Assembly: GCA_019306065.1 (NCBI GenBank)
Contig: JAFDMF010000002.1
Span: 62,001-126,000 of the forward strand
DNA from: Deltaproteobacteria bacterium
GTDB taxonomy: Bacteria > Desulfobacterota > Desulfobacteria > Desulfobacterales > JAFDMD01
Length of the DNA: 64,000 nt
Direction of reading: 5' to 3'
Below are positions 47,255 to 57,900 of this stretch, piece by piece. Positions within the stretch are counted from its first letter, which is position 1. Each line of letters begins with the position of its first letter. The notes under the pieces are model-generated. The model was not told the origin of the DNA. It searched no databases and saw nothing but the letters and a program-made list of their open reading frames with translations. A program made the position numbers and the translations under genes.

Positions 47255-48202
47255 TTATCGCGAATAACCTTTAAAATATTTAAGAAATTCGGAATCCGTA
47301 GAGAGAATAAGGGAATTGGTTTTATCAAAAGATTCGTTATAAATATCAAGAGTCTTTATAAAGGAGTATAACTCCGGATCCAGGTTGTAAGCTTCGGCAT
47401 ATGTTAAAGTGGCTTTAGCGTCCGCCTTTCCTTTTATTTTTTGGGCTATTTTATACGCTTCCGATTCTATTTTTTGCAGCTCCCGTTCTTTATCGCCTCT
47501 GATTTTAGAGGCTTCCCCTTTTCCTTCCGATCTGAATTTTTCGGCAATCTGTTTTCGTTCCGCTATCATACGCGCATAAACGGTTTGCCTTACCTCTTCT
47601 ACATAGTTTATTCTTTTTATCTTTACGTCCATTAATTTTATACCGAACCCTTCAAGTTTCGGCCGCGCCTGCACCATTATCTTGTTGATTATTTTTTTTC
47701 TTCCAACAGATATGTTATATATGGAGCCTTTTCTTTTTTCGAAATCAATAGTGTCGGCATCTTCAAATGTATCCAATACCCTGTTGCTTTTTCTAACGGT
47801 TTCGATAAGCCTGTAGGATGTAATTAAGTTTCTTACGGCAGGGTCTATGATATCGTCAAGACGCCCCAAAGCGCTTATTCTGTTATTGACTGTCTGAAAA
47901 AAACTTACGGGATCCAATATTTTCCATCTTGCGAAAGTATCTACCCATATATATGTTTTATCGTTGGTAGGTATCTGTCCGGGGTCTCCGTCCCAGCTTA
48001 AAAGGTTTTTAGGAAAATAGTTCGTATTCTGAATAAACGGTATTTTAAAATAGAGCCCCGGCAGCTGTCTGGGCTTTCCCACTACTCTTCCGAATTGGGT
48101 TACTACCACCTGTTCTGTTTCGTCAACTACATAAGCGGACGAAAATAATATGGCAAATATTACTATAATAAAAACTACGGGCAAAAATATTTTTGATTTC
48201 AT
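47255..48202 (-). CDS. hflC: HflC, SPFH/band-7 membrane protease modulator
   Basis: With HflK it forms a cage around FtsH in the inner membrane and limits its proteolysis. 315 residues: one N-terminal membrane helix (IFLPVVFIIVIFAILFSSAY), the band-7 domain VDETEQVVVTQFGRVVGKPR QLPGLYFKIPF, and a coiled-coil stretch AERKQIAEKFRSEGKGEASK IRGDKERELQK. It overlaps hflK by four bases (ATGA), the usual hflK-hflC coupling. No hflX or hfq is adjacent. Confidence 0.95.
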   Translation of the reverse strand: MKSKIFLPVVFIIVIFAILFSSAYVVDETEQVVVTQFGRVVGKPRQLPGLYFKIPFIQNTNYFPKNLLSWDGDPGQIPTNDKTYIWVDTFARWKILDPVSFFQTVNNRISALGRLDDIIDPAVRNLITSYRLIETVRKSNRVLDTFEDADTIDFEKRKGSIYNISVGRKKIINKIMVQARPKLEGFGIKLMDVKIKRINYVEEVRQTVYARMIAERKQIAEKFRSEGKGEASKIRGDKERELQKIESEAYKIAQKIKGKADAKATLTYAEAYNLDPELYSFIKTLDIYNESFDKTNSLILSTDSEFLKYFKGYSR

Positions 48203-49233
48203 TTTTTATTTCCGCTCTCCTGATTTTTACCGCCAATGTTAAGCAGCGGAAGAAAGTTTTTGTTTTGTTCATCAATTATATATTTATCTCCTAATTTAGG
48301 AAAAATATTTTTCATTGTTTCAAGATAAAGTCGTCTTTTTGTAACATCCTTTGCCTTTACGTATTCTTGGTATAAAAGTTTGAATCTTTCGGCATCGCCT
48401 TCCGCTCGGTTTACTCTGTCTAATGCAAAACCTTCGGCAGATTTTACAACCCTTTCGGCTTCCCCTTTTGCCGCCGGTATAGCTTTATTGTATTCCTCTT
48501 TTGCCTGATAAATTGTTTTCTCTTTTTCCTGCATCGCCTGATTTACTTCGTTAAAGGAAGGCTGAACAGGAGAAGGAACATTTGTTTTTTTCATCTCTAT
48601 GGTAACTACATAGATTCCGGATTCGGCTTTATCCAGTTCGGCTTGCAAAATCTGTCTCGCTTCTACAGCTATTTCTTCTCTTTTGCTTATCACTTCATTT
48701 ATACTTCTGTCACCTACGACGCTACTCATTGCAGATACGGACATATCGCGTAAAATTCTTATCGGTTCTTCGATTTTAAAAAGGTAGTTATAAGGGTCTT
48801 TTATTCGATATTGAACTATCCATGGCACTAACGCCACATTAAGACCACCGGTAAGCATAAGCGAACTCGTTGTGCTTTCGTTTGCACCTATAACTCCGCC
48901 TGTTTTAAATCCGAATTCCTCTTTATATATATATTTGATTTTAACTTTGGTAACCTTTTCAATGCCTGCGGGAAGCTTTAAGTTAAGACCTGGCTGACAG
49001 CTTCTTGTATATTTGCCGAATCTTTGAATAATACCAACTTCATCTACGGCTACCGTAAAAAATATAGTGGTTCCGAAAAAAATAAGAAGAAGTATTCCGA
49101 AAATTATAGGTCCGCCAGGCAGTTTGAAACTTTTGATTTTTTTAAGCAGCTCGTCAACCTGAGGCGGCGTTTTTATTCCATCTCCCTGTTGTTTTTTGCG
49201 TTGCTGCTGCAACCTTTCCCAATCCCATGTCAT
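48199..49233 (-). CDS. hflK: HflK, SPFH/band-7 membrane protease modulator
   Basis: Partner of HflC. 344 residues: a Gln/Pro-rich cytosolic N-terminus (WERLQQQRKKQQGDGIKTPP), one membrane helix (IFGILLLIFFGTTIFFTVAV), then the band-7 domain DEVGIIQRFGKYTRSCQPGLNL and the coiled coil AKEEYNKAIPAAKGEAERVV KSAEGFALDRV. First gene of the pair. The best consensus promoter in the window lies 130 bases upstream. Confidence 0.95.
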   Translation of the reverse strand: MTWDWERLQQQRKKQQGDGIKTPPQVDELLKKIKSFKLPGGPIIFGILLLIFFGTTIFFTVAVDEVGIIQRFGKYTRSCQPGLNLKLPAGIEKVTKVKIKYIYKEEFGFKTGGVIGANESTTSSLMLTGGLNVALVPWIVQYRIKDPYNYLFKIEEPIRILRDMSVSAMSSVVGDRSINEVISKREEIAVEARQILQAELDKAESGIYVVTIEMKKTNVPSPVQPSFNEVNQAMQEKEKTIYQAKEEYNKAIPAAKGEAERVVKSAEGFALDRVNRAEGDAERFKLLYQEYVKAKDVTKRRLYLETMKNIFPKLGDKYIIDEQNKNFLPLLNIGGKNQESGNKK

Positions 49234-49361
49234 AATCTTTTATCCTTGTTTTTTTTAATAAAAATTAAAAAGTATATTGCAACTTATAAAAATACACGAC
49301 TGTTTTATTAGCGCTATAGTTTAATGTTCTTATAATACGTTATTAGATCTAATAATTTAAA

Positions 49362-49390
49362 TTTATAGAAAACAAACATTATTATGTCAA
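49362..49390 (-). promoter_or_regulatory. consensus sigma70 promoter of hflKC
   Basis: On the minus strand TTGACA (49390-49385) and TATAAA (49367-49362) are separated by 17 bases. They stand 129 bases upstream of the hflK start. The divergent asparagine-synthase gene has a weaker candidate (TTGACT at 49445-49450) on the other strand. Confidence 0.7.
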
Positions 49391-49521
49391 TATAAAACGG
49401 TTTCGAATAAAAAACGGATATTTTGAGATACATAGGATAATATATTGACTTTTGAGCGCAGTATATAAATAATACGAAGATTAACTTGTTTTAATAAATA
49501 GTTTCTATGAAAAAGGCTAAA

Positions 49522-51339
49522 ATGTGCTCAGTATTAGGCTGCTTTAATCCGAAAATATCTTTTAACGAGTATGAGAAGTTAAATAAAAAACTTGCTCACA
49601 GAGGACCCGATAACTCCTCGATAAAAGAATATAATTTTAAAAATAAAAAATTATTCTTAGGGCACAATCGCCTGTCAATTCAAGACCTGTCAAACAACGC
49701 AAATCAGCCTATGGAAAATGAGCGGTTTGCAATAATTTTTAACGGCGAAATATATAATCATATTGAAATTAAAAAAAACCTCTCCTTTAAAAACTGGCGC
49801 ACTCATTCGGATACGGAAACAATCCTTTTTGCTTTTGAAGAGCTTGGAATTGAAAATACCTTGTCAAAAATAAACGGTATGTTTGCCATAGCCCTTTTTG
49901 ATAAAATCGAAAACAGATTGTATCTAATAAGAGACAGAATAGGCATCAAGCCTCTTTATTATACTTTTCAAAATAAAGAATTAGCTTTTGCTTCGGAACT
50001 GAAAGGAATACCGAATCATCTTCGTAAAGAAACATCCGATAAAGCGTTAATTCAATTTATGAGCATGGGATATATTCCATCAGACAATACTTTTTATAAA
50101 GAGTTATTCAAATTAAAAGCCGGGCATTATATTATCTTTGACGGCGATAATATTACTTTAAAACAGTATTGGAAACTGCCGGATAAAACTTTAGACATAT
50201 CCTTTGATAACGCGGTAAAACAGACGCATCATCTTTTAAGAAGCTCTGTTTCTTATCGTCTTCTTGCAGACGTAGAGGTGGGCTGCTTTTTAAGCGGCGG
50301 CATAGACAGCAGCCTTACAGCCGCCATAATGAGCCAATTAAGCGCAAAAAAAATAAAAACTTTTTCCATAGGTTTTGAAGATAAAAAATATGATGAAAGC
50401 GGTTATGCAAAAAATATAGCATCCTTACTTAAAACAGATCATTATCAATATATTTGCAGACCCGCAGATGTTATAAACCTTATTGATAGTTTTGACTATT
50501 ATTTCGACGAACCGTTCGGAGATCCTTCGGGGCTGCCAACAATGCTTCTATCCGATCTTGCATCAAGATATGTAAAAGTATCCCTTTCCGGAGACGGCGG
50601 AGACGAACTCTTTTTAGGATACGACAGATACTTTATAACCGATAACCTTCTTAACATACTAAAATATCTCCCAAAATCTTTAAGGGGCGCCGTTTCTTTT
50701 ATTATGGCAAAATCAGGTAAAGATAAATTGGAAAAACTAAGCTATCCCGTTAAAAATCCAAGTTTGGCAAACCTTTACTCTGTGCTTGCCTCTTATGTAA
50801 AACCTTGGAATTTAAAAAAAATTTTTTCCGAAGAATTTATAAATCAAACATGGCAAAACAAAAAATTAGATGTCTTTTCATTACAAGAAACAGAGCCGAA
50901 TATAAAAAACAATGAAATAATATCGGCACTTAGCATAGTAGATTTTTATCGCTATCTTCCGGACGATATTTTAACCAAAGTTGACAGAGCTACAATGAAA
51001 TATTCTTTGGAAGTCCGCGTTCCTATGTTAGACCATAGGATTGCCGAATTTGCTTACGCGATCCCTTTAAAAATAAAACTTGCCAAAGGAAGAAAATCAG
51101 TTTTACGGGAAATATTATATAAATATCTGCCCGCAAAACTGATCGAAAGACACAAAAAAGGGTTCGGAGTTCCTTTAAAAGATTGGTTTAAAAAAGAATT
51201 AAAAGATCTTTTATACGACAAGATAGCGGCATTAGATAACAAATTTAATAAAAAATATCTTTACAAAATGGCTGCAGACCATATAAATAACAATAAAAAT
51301 TACGAATATATATTTTGGAGTCTACTAAGACTTAAATAA
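49522..51339 (+). CDS. asnB: asparagine synthase-type amidotransferase (paralogue 1)
   Basis: Glutamine-hydrolysing AsnB-family enzyme, about 605 residues. I start at the ATG before Cys (MCSVLGCFN) because Cys2 is the N-terminal glutaminase nucleophile; an ATG 15 bases earlier would bury it. HRGPD, FNGEIYNHIE and SDTETILFAFEELG belong to the glutaminase half; CFLSGGIDSSLTAAIMS is the PPi-loop of the synthetase half; KVDRATMKYSLEVRVPMLDH is near the end. It is in a glycan cluster, so it may amidate a sugar or lipid acid rather than aspartate. A second paralogue lies 1.8 kb downstream. Confidence 0.9.
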   Translation: MCSVLGCFNPKISFNEYEKLNKKLAHRGPDNSSIKEYNFKNKKLFLGHNRLSIQDLSNNANQPMENERFAIIFNGEIYNHIEIKKNLSFKNWRTHSDTETILFAFEELGIENTLSKINGMFAIALFDKIENRLYLIRDRIGIKPLYYTFQNKELAFASELKGIPNHLRKETSDKALIQFMSMGYIPSDNTFYKELFKLKAGHYIIFDGDNITLKQYWKLPDKTLDISFDNAVKQTHHLLRSSVSYRLLADVEVGCFLSGGIDSSLTAAIMSQLSAKKIKTFSIGFEDKKYDESGYAKNIASLLKTDHYQYICRPADVINLIDSFDYYFDEPFGDPSGLPTMLLSDLASRYVKVSLSGDGGDELFLGYDRYFITDNLLNILKYLPKSLRGAVSFIMAKSGKDKLEKLSYPVKNPSLANLYSVLASYVKPWNLKKIFSEEFINQTWQNKKLDVFSLQETEPNIKNNEIISALSIVDFYRYLPDDILTKVDRATMKYSLEVRVPMLDHRIAEFAYAIPLKIKLAKGRKSVLREILYKYLPAKLIERHKKGFGVPLKDWFKKELKDLLYDKIAALDNKFNKKYLYKMAADHINNNKNYEYIFWSLLRLK

Positions 51340-51379
51340 AACGCCAAAGACTAATCTTATTTAGACAAGCATTTTTTTA

Positions 51380-51420
51380 CCGTGTCATTTAGACGAGCGC
51401 AACAAGGAAAAATCTCATAA
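51380..51420. repeat. dispersed GAGATTTCTC-family element (inverted)
   Basis: CGTGTCATTTAGACGAGCGC AACAAGGAAAAATCTCATAAT, close to the copy at 5214. It lies between the asparagine-synthase gene and the glycosyltransferase gene. Confidence 0.65.
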
Positions 51421-51461
51421 TTGTCAAACGCCTTACGACTTTGTATTTTAATTATAAACTT

Positions 51462-52625
51462 ATGAGAAAAAAAAACGATATATTAAAAATTTCACATATA
51501 ATCACTGGATTATCAACCGGCGGCGCCGAAATAATGCTTTTAAAACTAGTTTCTGGCATGGATAAAAAACTTTTTTTCAATTCCATAATATCTTTAACAA
51601 AACCGGGAGAGATAGAAAAAAAATTTATAAATATCGAAATTCCAACAGCCTCTTTAAATCTTTCTTCCGACTTTCCTAACCCGCTGGCATTTTTAAAGTT
51701 AATATCTTTACTGCATCAAGAAAAACCGGATATTATACAAGGCTGGATGTATCACGCTAATATAGCCTCTACTATAGGCTCATACATAAGCGGACTTTTT
51801 GTGCCGGTTTTTTGGAACATACGCAACTGCTTAGATGAAACAAATAAAGACAAAACGCTGCCTAAAAAAATCATCAAATTAAGCGCCTATTTGTCCAGCG
51901 CTCCTGTCGCAATAATTTATAACAGCAGGATTTCAAAAACACAGCATCAAAAAATATCCTTTAATAATAAAAAAGCCGAATATATACCCAACGGTTTTAA
52001 CTGCTTACAATTCAAGCCGAACCCTGCATTACGTTTGGAATACAGAAATAAATTCGGCATACATGATAAAACAATCTGCATAGGATTAATTGCCCGCTAT
52101 CATCCCGTAAAAGATCACGAAAATTTTTTAAAAGCCGCCGGATTATTAACTCAAAATCTTTCCGATATACGTTTTGTTTTAATCGGTAAAGGAGCGGATT
52201 GGAAAAACAGCGTAATAGTAAAACTAATAAATGAATTAAATCTTAAAAAAAAAAGCTTGCTGCTCGGCAAGCAGAATAATATCCATAAGCTTATTAACAT
52301 ATTAGATATCGCGGTATCTTCCTCTTATATAGAAGGTTTTCCCAACGCCATAGGCGAAGCTATGGCTTCCGGTATTCCGTGCGTAGTTACCAACGTAGGA
52401 GATTCCGCTTATCTGGTAAAAAATACAGGCTTAATCACTCCACCGCGCGACCATTATAGACTTTACAGCGCATTGAAACTGTTAATTAGTATTGGAAAAG
52501 AAAAAAGAATCAATCTGGGAAAAAAAGCAAGAAAAAGAATCGAAGACAATTTTTCGTTGGAGCATATTGTAGATCAATATCAAAAATTATATCAAAAAAT
52601 TATTTATAAAAGTTACTCTGATTAA
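51462..52625 (+). CDS. GT4-type glycosyltransferase
   Basis: About 387 residues of GT-B fold. The N-terminal nucleotide-independent part begins LKISHIITGLSTGGAEIMLL (acceptor loop). The C-terminal donor site carries IGLIARYHPVKDHENFLKAA and SYIEGFPNAIGEAMASGIPC VVTNVGD (E...E and the FPNAIGEAM consensus). I prefer ATG 51462; a TTG 21 bases earlier gives extra residues with no ribosome site. Between two asparagine synthases and a UbiA fusion, it fits a surface-glycan locus. Sugar donor and acceptor are unknown. Confidence 0.88.
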   Translation: MRKKNDILKISHIITGLSTGGAEIMLLKLVSGMDKKLFFNSIISLTKPGEIEKKFINIEIPTASLNLSSDFPNPLAFLKLISLLHQEKPDIIQGWMYHANIASTIGSYISGLFVPVFWNIRNCLDETNKDKTLPKKIIKLSAYLSSAPVAIIYNSRISKTQHQKISFNNKKAEYIPNGFNCLQFKPNPALRLEYRNKFGIHDKTICIGLIARYHPVKDHENFLKAAGLLTQNLSDIRFVLIGKGADWKNSVIVKLINELNLKKKSLLLGKQNNIHKLINILDIAVSSSYIEGFPNAIGEAMASGIPCVVTNVGDSAYLVKNTGLITPPRDHYRLYSALKLLISIGKEKRINLGKKARKRIEDNFSLEHIVDQYQKLYQKIIYKSYSD

Positions 52626-52628
52626 AAA

Positions 52629-52700
52629 ATGATAGAAAGCAATATATTAAATTTAATAAAATCCGGCGAATCCGAAACGATAATTTACCGTAACATATAG
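52629..52700 (+). pseudogene. remnant of an AlbA_2/Schlafen-type gene start
   Basis: Only 23 codons: MIESNILNLIKSGESETIIY then RNI and TAG. The I..LI.SGESETIEFK opening of AlbA_2-domain (Schlafen-like, divergent AAA_4) proteins is recognisable, and the rest is gone. It sits four bases after the glycosyltransferase stop. Confidence 0.4.
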
Positions 52701-52755
52701 TTAAAAAAACAACTACTTCTAACAAATTAAATAGCGGATTCAATATTACCCTTAA

Positions 52756-53103
52756 ATGTATAGAAAAAATTCGGGGAAAAAAGCAAAACAGATCGCAAGC
52801 AATTTAAATATAGCGGCATTTCATTCACAACAAGCTATTGACAAAAGTTTTAAAGCGGTTATTGAAAAATTTAAGATAAATTTTATCAAGACTCATAATT
52901 TAATAACATTATATAAAATTATAAACGAACATATTGATTTTGAAGTTGATTTGGACACTTTAATAAAAATAAATGAGATTTATATAGATTCACGTTACCC
53001 GTCTGCACTAGGTTTGCTTCCTTATGGAAAACCTACTCTTAAAGAGGCGGAGAAGTTTTTTGACTTTGCAACAAATATCCATAAAAAATATCCAAATTAC
53101 TAA
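52756..53103 (+). CDS. HEPN-domain protein, probably N-terminally truncated
   Basis: 115 residues. The HEPN core is clear: AAFHSQQAIDKSFKAVIEKF (the FHxQQAxEKxLKA helix), KTHNLITLYKIINEHI, and the C-terminal IYIDSRYPSALGLLPYGKPT LKEAEKFFDFA. The helix normally preceding it (WLxxAxxDL) is replaced by a short Lys-rich start with a TAA immediately before the ATG, so the gene may be a truncated relic. HEPN proteins usually pair with a MNT nucleotidyltransferase; none is intact here, though an AlbA_2 remnant lies just upstream. The RxxxxH ribonuclease motif is not seen. Confidence 0.6.
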   Translation: MYRKNSGKKAKQIASNLNIAAFHSQQAIDKSFKAVIEKFKINFIKTHNLITLYKIINEHIDFEVDLDTLIKINEIYIDSRYPSALGLLPYGKPTLKEAEKFFDFATNIHKKYPNY

Positions 53104-53128
53104 TCAAAACTTCCAGATAAGGCATAGA

Positions 53129-54949
53129 ATGTGCGGAATAGCAGGAATAATAAATTATAAAAATTACGACCTGAAAAAAATAGAAAATTCTCTTATACAC
53201 AGAGGACCAGACGTCCAAAGTATCTTTTGCGAAGATAATGTAGCTTTAATACATACAAGATTATCTATCGTAGATATACAATTCGGAAATCAACCTATCC
53301 ATATCGCAGGGTGCACAATAATATACAACGGAGAAGTTTATAATCATAATAATCTCCGTTATATGCTTAAAAATTTTAATTTTTCAACCAAATCGGATAC
53401 AGAAACCCTTTTGGCTTTATATCTGAATCGCGGCGAAAAAATGCTTGACTTAATAGACGGAATGTTTGCTTTCGCCATACTTGACCGAAAAAAAAATTGC
53501 ATCTTTTTGGCCAGAGACAGAGCGGGTAAAAAACCTTTATATTACGCCATAACAAACAATTCCTTTATATTTGCAAGCGAATTAAACGCTATAAAAACCG
53601 CAGCCTCCGTTGAAACGGACGAAGAGGCAATAGCCGCTTATATACGATGCGGATTCTTTCCTTCGCCGACTACTCCGTATAAAAATATATACGAACTTCA
53701 ACCCGGTCATTTTATGCATGTAAATATAGCTTCCCTTAACATCGTAAAAAAAAAATACTTCTTTATAGATAAAATATATTCGGAACAAATGAGGGCAAAA
53801 GATATTCCGTTTTACAAAGCCGTAGAACGCGTCAATTATCTGCTAGATATGAGTATAAAAGACCGTCTTATAAGCACCGATCTTGAAGCGGGCGTATTTT
53901 TAAGCGGAGGAATTGACAGTTCGTTAATAACGGCAAAAGCTTCAAAATATATTCCGGATATTAAAACCTTTACCATAAGTTTTGACGGCGCTTATGATGA
54001 ATCGCATCTGGCGTCTCTTACCGCAAAAAAATATAAGACTGATCATAAACGGATAAAAATCTCTATTAATTTAAAAAAAGATATTGAAAAAATACTAGCA
54101 TATCACGGCAAACCATTTATGGACAGCTCCGCTATTCCGAGTTATTATATAAGTAAAGCCGCAAAAAAATATCTTACGGTTGTATTAAACGGAGACGGAG
54201 CAGACGAAATGTTTGCAGGCTATAGAAGGCACGTCATTTTTATGGGCAATATACTCAAAAAATTTAAAAAACTAATCTTTTTTAAAAAAATTTTGCCTAA
54301 TCCACATCAAAAAAAATCATATTACAACTACCTATATCGTCTAATTGACGCGGCAGATAAAACAAAAGGGCTTGATTTATATCTGTCTTTAACAATAGAC
54401 GGCTTTGAAGGATTTGAAAACCAAATAAGAAAAAGCGCTCTTTTACCTGCTTTGGACGATAAGATAAAATCAATCTTTTCCAGCAGGTTAAGTCCATTAT
54501 CTCAAATACTGCAGCTTGATTTTGAAATACTGCTTCCATCCGACCTTCTTCAAAAAATGGACATAGCCTCTATGGCAAACTCGCTTGAGGCAAGAAGCCC
54601 CTTTTTAAGCAAATATCTTATTGAATTTGCCCCCAAGCTGCCAGATGAATTTAAAATAAATAAATTTACTACAAAACATATTTTAAGAGAAGTCGCAAAA
54701 AAATATCTGCCGAAAAAACTTATCAAACAGCCCAAAAGAGGCTTTGAAGTTCCTTTAAAAAAGTGGGTTGAAAATGATATTAAAGAGATAATAATAGACA
54801 TGCTCGCCCCGGGCTGCTACAGCGAAAATTTCGTAGAAAAAAAATTTTTACGAGATCTTATTCAAAAAAAAATAACAGTATCAGACGAAAAAAGAGCAAA
54901 AATGCTCTGGATTCTATTCTGTCTCGAAACATGGAAAAACAACCTTTAG
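53129..54949 (+). CDS. asnB: asparagine synthase-type amidotransferase (paralogue 2)
   Basis: About 606 residues. ATG 53129 gives MCGIAGIINYKNYDLKKIEN with the glutaminase Cys2, and AAGG lies a few bases before it; an upstream ATG at 53024 is in the tail of the HEPN gene and unlikely. HRGPD, YNGEVYNHNNL, the PPi-loop VFLSGGIDSSLITAKAS and KMDIASMANSLEARSPFLSK are all present. It is only moderately similar to paralogue 1 at 49522 (for example VGCFLSGGIDSSLTAA), so the pair is an old duplication or two acquisitions. One base separates it from the next gene. Function probably in glycan or lipid amidation. Confidence 0.9.
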   Translation: MCGIAGIINYKNYDLKKIENSLIHRGPDVQSIFCEDNVALIHTRLSIVDIQFGNQPIHIAGCTIIYNGEVYNHNNLRYMLKNFNFSTKSDTETLLALYLNRGEKMLDLIDGMFAFAILDRKKNCIFLARDRAGKKPLYYAITNNSFIFASELNAIKTAASVETDEEAIAAYIRCGFFPSPTTPYKNIYELQPGHFMHVNIASLNIVKKKYFFIDKIYSEQMRAKDIPFYKAVERVNYLLDMSIKDRLISTDLEAGVFLSGGIDSSLITAKASKYIPDIKTFTISFDGAYDESHLASLTAKKYKTDHKRIKISINLKKDIEKILAYHGKPFMDSSAIPSYYISKAAKKYLTVVLNGDGADEMFAGYRRHVIFMGNILKKFKKLIFFKKILPNPHQKKSYYNYLYRLIDAADKTKGLDLYLSLTIDGFEGFENQIRKSALLPALDDKIKSIFSSRLSPLSQILQLDFEILLPSDLLQKMDIASMANSLEARSPFLSKYLIEFAPKLPDEFKINKFTTKHILREVAKKYLPKKLIKQPKRGFEVPLKKWVENDIKEIIIDMLAPGCYSENFVEKKFLRDLIQKKITVSDEKRAKMLWILFCLETWKNNL

Positions 54950-54950
54950 T

Positions 54951-57900
54951 ATGAAAGCGCCTACAACGTATCCGAGATGGAAAATTCATAGACTGTTTTT
55001 AATACAAAAAGCGACTTTAATCTTATTGATCGCAACAGTAATAGGCTTGCCTATAAATAAGCCTTCGCTTTTTATTCTGTTTATATTTTCGGTTATTGTT
55101 ATATCTCAAAACAAAATAAAAAATTTTTCAAAGTATTGGATTCTATCGTTTGGAATTATGTTAGCGGTTAATCTTTCTCTTTTTTTTATCCCCAAGTTGG
55201 AAATTCAAGAAGGACATAATTATTTTACTTATATTAAAAAAGGGGAGATATTAGAAAAAAGTTTGCCTCCGGAAATATTTGACTTTATGAAACACTTGCT
55301 CAGAAAGCAATATCCCGTAAAAAGAGAATGTTATGATAAAGATTATTGTTGGGGTAAGAAGGAAAAAGATTATCAATACAAAGAATTTCCGGGCCCGATA
55401 GATTCCTTCGCCTTTTCAGGAGACGGCATATGGCAACATCCTAAATATTCGCGCGTAATTGATAATATTTCTTTTCATAATCAAAACGGATTACGCCCTG
55501 ATTTTTTAAATACTAATAGAGTGAATTGGATAGATTGGTATTCGGATACGCAAAGACGCAGCATAATCCCAAGACAAAACGTTCCTTTTTTCGTTATGTA
55601 TGAATTTCCGAAAGAGGCTATAGGAGGAAAATTATTGTGGAAAGGTTATATCATATTGGAAACGGAAAAAGGAAAATTTAAATATCTGGAAAATTCTGCC
55701 AACGAGACCGAAGCTATAATTTTAACCGACCAAGATGTCGGCAAGCGAATATTTGGCGTCTCTATTTTATGGGACAAGCCGCTTTCAATGAGATTTATTC
55801 CCCCTCAAAAGATCAAAATAGCCTCTATATTTAGCGTTATACTTAAATTCATAGGGGTATTAACAATTTTATATCTTTTAACTAATATATCTTTTAATGA
55901 AATTAAAAAATGGAAACGGACAGCCTTGTTAATTGCCGGAGCGGCTATCATATCATTAGTTATGATATTTTCCAGAGGTTCTCATTTTCTTATATTCAGA
56001 ACGCATAGAACAGGCAGCGACGGTTTGACTTATATCAGTTATGCAAGAGATATGCTGCGGCATCTTTTGAATGGAGACATAGCCTTATTTCTAAGAGGCG
56101 GACAGGATGTCTTCTATTTTATGCCGGGTATGTCTTATTTCAGAGCAATTGAAAAAATTATATTCGGAGATACTAACTATCTATATATTACTTTTTTTCT
56201 TATCTTTATATTATATGTTTGGAAATTCATCAGATATTTTTTACCATTTCAGGTTTGCATCTTATTATTTTTAATATTTATAGGAACTAATTGGTTACAA
56301 CCATTCGGACTTACATTTGAATTCTACTTTAAGGGAATGTTGGACGGCTTCCCCTCCGTTATTGCTTATACCTTCTTGCTTATGGGATTAATCGGTATTA
56401 TATCCAACTTTAACGGTAAAAAAGATTTTAGATGGTTTGGCTTTTGGAGCGGGTTATCTTTTGCGACGGCTATATTTATGAGGCCAAATATTGCTTTAAT
56501 TATAGGCATATTCTTGTTGTTGACCGGGGTAAAATTATTAAAGAGCAAACGTTTGATCGATTTGGCTGCAATTTCCGTCGGATTTTCGACCGTGTTATTA
56601 ATACCTTTTCATAATTGGTATTTCGGCGATAAAATCGTGCTATTAACATCTTCCGCATTTATTCCCACAAATTACATTTCGTCGCCTTCTATATATTTGA
56701 CAGCCATAAAAGATCTATTAACTTTTAACGTTTCCGCTCCCGCCGTATTGCATGCTTTAGAACATATAACATTATGGTTGGAAGGCAGAACATTCTTTAT
56801 GCATGTTACAAGTAATGTTAATTCGAAGGCAAAAATATTAATGCATGCCTTGGCGCTATTGCCTGTAATATTTATAGCTATTTCTAAAAAATATTATATT
56901 AACTCAAAATCAATTTGGATATTATCCGTTTCAGCGCTTTCCCAACATCTAACATTGCTATTTTGGCACCCCGCTTATCGTTATTCGGCAATAGTTTGGT
57001 TTATAACTTTCATAATAGCCCTTACATTTTTTTTTGAAAAAGTCGGTAAAATATATAAAAAAATAACCGTAAAAAAAATAACCGAATCAACCGAATTAGA
57101 AGATAAAATAATAAATAGCGCCATGCCTTTGGTCGTAGGTTTAAACGGAACCCTTATTAAAACCAATCTGTTATTTGAATCCTTACTAAAACTCATTAAA
57201 ATAAAACCGTTTTTTATATTCATAGTTCCATTTTGGGTCTTTAAACAAACGGCTTATTTAAAATCCGAAATCGCAAAACTTGTTCTACTTGACGTTAATC
57301 TCCTTCCATACCGCAACTCTTTGATTGATTTTCTTATTCAAAAAAAAAAAGAAGGAAGAAAATTGGTTTTAGCCACATCTTCGGATTATAATTACGCGGA
57401 ACAAATCGCAAATCGTCTTGACATATTCGACGAATTTTTTATCTGTAATAGCAGAACTTCAAATAAGGCAAATATGCTTAAAAAAAAATACGGCGCAAAA
57501 GGATTCGATTATATAGGCGGAAATAAAAAGGACATTGTAATATTAAGTATAGCCAATTCGGGAATATTTCTATCTCATAATAAAAGACTGCTTAAAAAAG
57601 CGAACAATATATGCCGCCTTGACAATTCCGCTTTAACTATCGAAAATAAAAAAATCAATCATTATCTTAATTCATTAAGAATTCATCAATGGGTAAAAAA
57701 CGCTCTGATTTTTGCGCCTTTGTTTTTAGCTCACAAATACTACGATTATACATTAGATATTAGAATTATATTAGCCTTTGTCTCATTTTGTTTATGCGCG
57801 TCAAGCGGGTATTTGTTAAACGATTTATTTGATTTGGATAACGACAGACAGCATAAAGTTAAAAGTAAAAGACCCGTGGCTTCCGGCGAAATTTCCATAC

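Noticed and set aside
53024..53128. AsnB paralogue 2 start at 53024
   Set aside because: This would bury the glutaminase Cys behind 35 residues read from the HEPN gene.
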